Below, in pieces: positions 58,145 to 64,000 of a stretch of DNA of 64,000 nt. Within the stretch, counting starts at the first letter, position 1, and each line of letters starts with the position of its first letter. The notes below the pieces were generated by a model. That model was not told the DNA's origin, did not search any database, and saw nothing but the letters and a program-made list of their open reading frames with translations. The stretch spans positions 2,060,937 through 2,124,936 of the forward strand of contig NC_071334.1 of NCBI RefSeq assembly GCF_027744825.2, read 5' to 3'. Position numbers and translations under genes: made by a program. The stretch is from Synchiropus splendidus. Its lineage: Eukaryota > Chordata > Actinopteri > Syngnathiformes > Callionymidae.

Positions 58145-58400
58145 CTGCACACAAGGAGAGTGGGGAGACCGTTTAAAACACCTCGGAGTCAGACACTTTC
58201 CAGTCCGAGTCTGAGGGACATGAGGAGAAGTTTGGGGAGGAAGTTGGGGAGATGGTTTGCCAGAGTGGAGAGAAGACAGAGTTGGACCAAGAAGAGGAAG
58301 ATGACCAGTGAACAGCACCAAGCCCAGGTTGGGTCCTGTGGCAGGAAGAGCAAACTCTCTTCACCCTGGACAGCCATTTTCTGCCGTGACACAGTGGGTT

Positions 58401-58436
58401 CTCAGCACACACACACACACACACACACGTGCTGAG
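58401..58436. repeat. (CA)n run enclosed by an 8-bp inverted repeat
   Basis: CTCAGCAC (58401-58408), about ten CA units, then GTGCTGAG (58429-58436). The arms are perfect complements, so the run can sit in the loop of a hairpin. Confidence 0.85.
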
Positions 58437-59966
58437 GTCACTCACTCCTCCAATGAACTGCATCTCAAACATGGCAAGTCAGCACAAGGTCTGAAAGCTG
58501 GCATCCTTCTGTCCTCACGTCCAGAAGCTTGGACCCGTGAGTGACCAGCGTTGACACGAGGCCTGAAATGTTCGCTCACGCTGCGGTGATTTACCATGTC
58601 AAGACGACGGCATCCGCTCTCAGGTGTGGTGACTGTGCAGCGACATCGATCCGTGGCTCGGGCCTCGTGTGTATTTGGGGCGAGCAGAATCGATGTCAAT
58701 AACAGAGAGTGCTGACAGAAGCGTTGACAGGTGGCTTGACTGATGACGAGAGAGTGGGGCGACGGCCACGATCGGAGCAGCATCAACAGGTCCCGCCTCA
58801 GTCCGAGTCAAGCGAAGCAGGCCAGCCACCTCCTCTGCACTGGGGGACGGAGCTTCTCTCTCAAGGACAGAGTCCAGCAAAGCCCTGTTCTTTGGGTCTC
58901 TACACAGCTGGTGACCCCAGATGAGAGGAGAAGTGGCTCCTTCTGACAGTCCCGGACAGTGAGAGAGGAGAGAAGCAGTGCGGCTCCAGCACGAAATTCC
59001 AAATGGTGTCGAGTGACAAAGACGTGGTAACAGCAGTCGAGCGTGTGGAGGGAGAAACCAAGGAACGAAAGCATCGCTGACCACAGTGGCTCTGTGTGTG
59101 GCTGGAGTCAGGGGTCAAAGGTCAGGGTCCAGGTCCGAGGCGATGGAGACGTGTGGGGGCGGAGTCAATGTCAGGTGGTCGTCTTACAAAAAGTAATTAC
59201 AAGCCATAATTTAGAAGATGTTTTATTGTTGTTTCATAAGCCCCCGGGGTGTGTGTGTCTGTGTGTGCGTGTGTGTGTGATGGATGTCTGACCAGCCTGA
59301 TGAAGGGCACAGCAGCGACACACACACACACACACACAGGGCCAATATGGATTGTTGGTGACCCGGCCGGTCAATAGGGGTCAAGGCTGGCGAGAGAACT
59401 TGGCTCGTCCATCTGGGACCTTGAGATTCTGAGCGGCTGGACAACTGGACAGTGGGGGGTTAGGCTGCTGGGGGGGAGGGGTCACGGCCATCAGAAGGGG
59501 TCTGGGCATGACGGGGGTGTGGACCGTGTCTGCAGGACGGCAGTAAATCTTGAGTCAAAGAGATCAGTCTGGTGAAGGAGCAGCTCGGGCCTCAGCACCA
59601 GGGGCGACTCAGTGAGGGTCCGAGACCTCCAGACAAAAGGTGCTCGTTGTAACGGCGGTCCAGCAGGACCAGATGGACGCTGCGCAGTCCGGAGTCCTTT
59701 GACCTCCAGTCCACAGTGACACCATCCAGGGTTAACGTGTGTGTCCCAGAAAAAGAGCGTGTGGGAGTCTTGGAGGAAGTAAACCTGCTCATCACATCAG
59801 AGAGACTCGTGCCTGGGCCACTTCATTCCAATAACTGGAGTCTAGACATTGTGTGACACGTTTACTGTGTCACAACTCGAGTCACAGGAACTCACTTGAA
59901 CTCGTAAGAGTTCAACGAGTCAGAGGTTCTTCTCGTGATTGAATCCGTTCATTTAGATTGACTCCA

Positions 59967-60546
59967 TGAGTCAGTCTCACTTCCTGTCAGGCACTTTGTT
60001 TCACATGTGTTGTGTCTTCTCTGGACCAGAAATGTCAACACAGCAAGCTGAATATATGACTCTTAAGAGCCATGAGTCACGGTTTAATTCACTGTGCACG
60101 GATGACTCAGGTCGAAGTTGTGCCTTACAAGATTCACACTGTTCTGTGTCACACACATCGAGTCATAATTCGACGGAGTCACTCCTGCAACAGGAAGTGA
60201 TGTGAGGCCACAGAGAGTCAGAGTCAGAGCTGTTGAATTTATACAGTGGATTTGTCTGAAAGAAACTTGGTCACATGGGATTCTGTAAAGTCTTTGTGAC
60301 ACATGAGTCATTGACTCAGTCAGAATAGTGGAACGACGGAGCTTGTTAACAGACTTTCTGAGAGCTGAAAACCAAGCAATTCCGTGGACGGGTTCGATTC
60401 ACAAAGAGAGAATCACTTGCCATGGAGTCACCTGAGTTCTCCGAGTCACCAGAACAAATGACTTGACTCAGCAGGTGCACATCATCATCACCTCACACAG
60501 TTGGGTTCTTCACGCTTCTGTTGGTGGGAAAATGAGTCCTGACTCA
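59967..60546. promoter_or_regulatory. Cluster of seven AP-1 consensus sites
   Basis: TGAGTCA or TGACTCA occurs at 59967, 60073, 60103, 60304, 60312, 60464 and 60540 (first bases). Partial sites (GAGTCAC, GACTCAC) fill the gaps. Less than one such 7-mer is expected by chance in 580 bp. It may be an intronic AP-1/Maf-type enhancer or the remains of a repeat built on this word. Confidence 0.45.
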
Positions 60547-61353
60547 CGGGTTATTTCACTGAGGAAGTCAGCAGTTTAAACGGCAGTTTGCACCACTTGG
60601 CAGAAAAGAAAAAGCTTTCATAAATAAGTGAAAGTGAAAAAGTGCCGCCATTTCACAGCCAGAGCGCTGACACTGCATTATTGAGGAGGTTTTCTGTTTG
60701 GGACGGTTTTCGGTGGAACAGAGATAAGGTTTTTATCTGGAGCTAATGTGAGGGAGCACTGTTTTACAAGCGTCTGCTATTGTCACAGAGGTTGATGAAG
60801 ACTGGAGAGGAGTGCTGCTGAGAGCGTGAGAGGACGGCAGGTAAGTGGCTGAGGATGGGGGTCAACAGCGAGGGGGGAGGGGACTGGACGGAGACTCCTG
60901 TTGTGTGGAGTCGGTTAGCAGTGACGCTGATGAGACGCTACAGTCGCGTGAAACCACCGGTCCTGGCTCAGTTCTGTCAGGACGAGACGGCCGTCGTGCT
61001 CATGCCCACTGACGTGATCGCGAGTCCCAGACCCTTAATGGCGCCGTGAGGTCCCACGGGAAGACTCGAGTTTCCAAAGGTCGCAGTAGTTACGGGTCAC
61101 TTTCTCGGGACGCCGTAGTGACGTGGAGAAGTCCTGCAAGGCGGACGAGTCGGGACACGTTTCTGGAAGGGTGAGTGGGTCGGACTGTTGTTGACGCCAG
61201 CTCAGCAAAGAACGGAGTCAAAATGAGTCAAATTAGCTTAACATTCAGTCAGACAATGCACTACTTTGCCACAAGATTATGGCCACCTATCGTGTATTTG
61301 CACAGATGTGTCGGTCAAAGCTAAAGTGATGAAGTGTAAACAGGAAGTGGCAC

Positions 61354-61485
61354 CTTGAGCCGTGGAGAGGAGCTCCCTGTAGACGTAGTCGGGAAGGACG
61401 GGGGCCGGCAGATCCAGCAGGAGGCCCCAGAGAGCCTCGGCCAGGGAGGACAGGTCGAAGTGATCCAGGTCCACGGAGAACGGGT
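61354..61485 (-). CDS. pik3r3: p85-type BH (RhoGAP-like) domain exon, first of two
   Basis: Minus-strand exon after a strong acceptor (TTGTTTTCCTCTTAG, AG at 61487-61486) and before a donor (CTCAAG|GTGCCA, GT at 61353-61352). Two bases complete an Asp-like codon, then 43 residues follow: PFSVDLDHFDLSSLAEALWG, LLLDLPAPVLPDYVYRELLS, TAQ, plus one base. The pattern SVDL...D...LA.A....LLDLP.PV.P..VY.E..S is that of the p85 BH domain (p85-alpha: [20 protein letters not shown], then [20 protein letters not shown]). It joins the exon at 57952-58144 in phase (G + AG = Glu). The preceding exon must supply one base and lies right of the window or in unrecognised sequence. There are no disabling changes. 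Membership in the pik3r3 transcription unit is inferred. Confidence 0.83.
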
Positions 61486-62906
61486 CTAAGAGGAAAACAA
61501 TAGAGGATGCTATTGTTAGAGTTTCTTTAGACTTGTAAAGAGATAGAGGACATTTCAGGATAGGCAAACTCCCGAGACGGTTTATGTTTGTTGTTAGAGC
61601 ATCAAAGAAATGTGGGGCGCTTTGAAGAGAACGCCGAGACGGCGAACGCCTTCACAGTCTTCCCGCTGTTGAAGGATTTTAGAAAACCTCTTCAGCTGAA
61701 CTTTTCTGGAGCAAAGTAAAAGGAACGTCCCCAAAAGGTGAGAGGAGACTCAAAAACGACAGGCCAGAAAGGATGAGAAACCATGAGGTTTGCTGATGAC
61801 GTAGTGATTCGCAGGGAGACGAGGAATGATTCAAGATGAGGGCGTGAAACCAGGCGTCAGAGGAGGGGAATGAGTGAACTGTGAGGTTCAAATGGAGGGA
61901 TGCCAAACATCAGCACGTGAGGCCAACACGTCCGCTGGGTTTCAACTCTGGCGGCGCTCAGATAAGGCGATGTCCGGCACCTTCGGCAGACTAAACGCCT
62001 GATAAGCGGCGGCGAGGACGGTCGGAACGGCGCCAGCAGGACACCCTCTGTCCTCCGTCTTTCCCCGCGACCTTCTGATCCACGCTGACCTCTGCCTCCC
62101 GGAACGGCCACTTCCTGCTTATCTCTTATCAGACTCTCCTCGGCTTGAATCAGGGGACCCACACGAGGTGCTGCGACGCTCACTATCACCAGAACTCTTC
62201 GACCTCTTCATTTCCAAAAATGTTGCCGTCGTGACTTTGGAACTCTGCTGCTTTTTCTGCCGTTTATTCTCGCAACAAAGATGCATACCTCTCACTTTCT
62301 CCAGTCCTGTGAGTGGAAAAATCTATGGTGTCAAATGACATACATGACATATATGTCATTATTTGTTCTCCACTTAGAAATCCTGAAAACAGCTCTTGTT
62401 ACTTCATAGATGGACTATTATTTGTTTCTTCATGGTGATTTTTTTCCCCTAAAAAAGCCCAATAAATACGTTTTAACAGCCATAAAGGTTTTGTTTTTTG
62501 ACAATATCAAAACAAAAATGATACATTCTTCAGCTCATATTTATAGATTCTTCAGAAATATTGAACGGACCAAAAAGGCGTCGGAGAAATCACACGTTTG
62601 CTGAGTCAGCTGATGATGAGTCAGCAATTGGTCAAGTACAGGCGAAGCCTCGCCTCCAGACACCAGCCGTTCCCACGCCGGCCGCAGAAAGACACCATTG
62701 TTTCAGGAGAAGCACATGACCGCTCTGAAGTCGCCACCAGGAGGAAAGACGACGATTCAGTCGCCGCCGGCAACCGCCGCTTCTGAGGGAAGCTACCGCC
62801 ACGACACTTGCTGATGACGTGAGGTGGCGCAGGTCAGAGGTCAGACTGTCCAGACACACACATGGATGTGAGGGCCAGTGTCAGGCATTGGTCAAAAGAC
62901 AAGATT

Positions 62907-62962
<56 letters not shown>

Positions 62963-63487
62963 AACTAAATTAACAAAAGGAAAGAGGTTAAATATCGAAA
63001 ACAAAATAAAAATAAATGGCTATCAGACAAATAACTGAAAATGCTTGCTTTTAATAAATAAATAAATTCATTCATCAACACAAGTCTTCTCAGATATTTC
63101 ATGACTTTATTCAAAAGCATTTGCTTTCCTTCTCCGTGAATATTGGAAAATTCTATTCCCAGAATCAATAAGGAGAAAGTGCAAAATAAAAAACATAAAA
63201 TAAAAAGTGAAATAATCGCAGAACAGTTAACAATATTTTGAATAAATAGTTTATAAGTCATTAAAAAAACCAAAAAATACACCATACTGTTTTAAACAAT
63301 AGAGTTTTCCTTTTTATGAGACGAGTTTATGAACAGCAGATATTATTTTTTCCCACAGACTTTTCTTCTGCATTTCCTTCCCTGACAGGAAAGAAAGAAG
63401 CGGTCAGTGCTGCGCAGCATTAGGCACCAGCCGGGCACATGCTGCCAACATGGATGTCAAGACAGAGCTTGTCAACTGCCATCAAAG

Positions 63488-63493
<6 letters not shown>
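61486..63493 (-). other. Upstream intron, AT-rich to the right
   Basis: 61900-62200 is GC-rich with an open minus frame but no exon signals at its ends. 62210-62570 and 62900-63410 are AT-rich with an A16(TA)n run. The earlier p85-type exons (SH3, start of BH) are not seen here. Confidence 0.5.
62907..62958. repeat. (A)n(TA)n run
   Basis: About 16 A followed by about 18 TA units. Confidence 0.95.
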
Positions 63494-63525
<32 letters not shown>

Positions 63526-64000
63526 CACACGGACACAGACACACACACTTGCACACACACGCACGCACGCACACACACACACACAGACACACACACACGG
63601 ACACAGACACACACACACACACACTCACACACACACATGCACACGCACACTCACACACGCACACACACACGAGGGCACACTCATATGCACACGCTCACTC
63701 ACACACACGCACACACACTCGCACGCACACACACACGCACACTCACACACACACACACACATGCACACGCACACTCACACACACACACGCACACACACAC
63801 GAGGGCACACACACACGCACACACACACGAGGGCACACACACATGCACACGCACACTCACGCACACACACTCGCACGCACACACACACGCACACACACAC
63901 ACACTCACACACACGCACACTCACACACACGCACACACACACACGCACACACACACGAGGGCACACACACACGCACACACACACAGGCGCACAGACACAC
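63494..64000. repeat. Long compound (CA)n array with higher-order structure, runs off the window
   Basis: More than 500 bp of CA dinucleotide with recurring variant words: GAGGGCACAC (near 63671, 63811, 63830 and 63957), ATGCACACGCACACTCAC, and TCGCACGCACACACACACGC (63719 and 63871, about 150 bp apart). The variants recur in the same order, so part of the array is a second-level tandem repeat rather than a simple microsatellite. Val-Cys frames here are artefacts. Confidence 0.95.

Larger units (their letters stand above)
58145..61353 (-). other. Intron between the two BH exons
   Basis: Contains a (CA)n run with inverted flanks (58401-58436), a (TG)n run (59250-59279) and a (CA)n run (59317-59338) facing each other 40 bp apart, a possible fragment of the TG-linked repeat (59450-59505), and the AP-1 motif cluster at 59967-60546. 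A 154-codon minus frame (58620-59084) has no recognised content. Confidence 0.6.

Noticed and set aside
58620..59084. 154-codon minus-strand frame between the BH exons
   Set aside because: Considered as a further pik3r3 exon, but its position between two exons that already join in phase excludes it, no splice borders fit and no homology is seen.
61857..62189. Minus-strand frame with a PPLIRRLV stretch resembling the p85 PPLLIKLVEA segment upstream of the BH exons
   Set aside because: The similarity covers only a few residues, no acceptor or phase 1 donor is placed correctly, and the rest of the frame is unlike p85.

Overview
The window looks like teleost fish nuclear DNA. It has split genes with GT-AG introns, long non-coding stretches full of (CA)n/(TG)n and (TA)n arrays, small DNA-transposon relics, 5'-truncated LINE remnants, and an intronless fish-type TRIM gene. 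I see no prokaryotic, organellar or viral genes. Most open frames are chance.

Every exon I can support is on the minus strand, so the main gene reads from right to left. It is a PI3-kinase regulatory subunit gene, identified as pik3r3 (p55-gamma). The p55-type first coding exon is at 6312-6426 (starts MYNTVW, ends LEMDQPP). The next shared exon, which runs into the N-terminal SH2 domain, is at 13-121 (ends EWYWGDIS). They join in phase. Between them a CpG-rich promoter-like block (about 2830-3130) lies just upstream of a possible second short first exon (2754-2781) that ends in the same phase.

On the same strand, 51-55 kb upstream of the p55 exon, are two further exons, 61354-61485 and 57952-58144. 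Joined in phase they encode about 107 residues that resemble the BH/RhoGAP-like domain of p85 subunits. Mammalian p55-gamma has no such domain. The simplest reading is that this fish locus keeps a long p85-like transcript as well as internal promoters for short forms, as PIK3R1 does. The exon that should connect the BH domain to the shared SH2 exon was not found, and exons 5' of 61485 would lie beyond the right edge.

Inside the 51-kb interval, same strand, is a complete single-exon TRIM gene (45949-47562: RING, two B-boxes, coiled coil, PRY-SPRY). A 229-bp near-identical copy of its promoter and first 26 codons lies just downstream (45566-45794), the stump of a truncated tandem duplicate.

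The rest is intronic or intergenic. It holds LINE remnants (15.9-16.7, 20.2-20.4 and 21.1 kb), a pogo/Tigger-like non-autonomous element (41.3-41.9 kb), hAT-like elements (27.7-28.4 and 49.8 kb), six copies of a dispersed repeat tied to (TG)n arrays, diverged tandem duplications, two long compound CA/TG arrays, and a cluster of seven AP-1 sites between the two BH exons.
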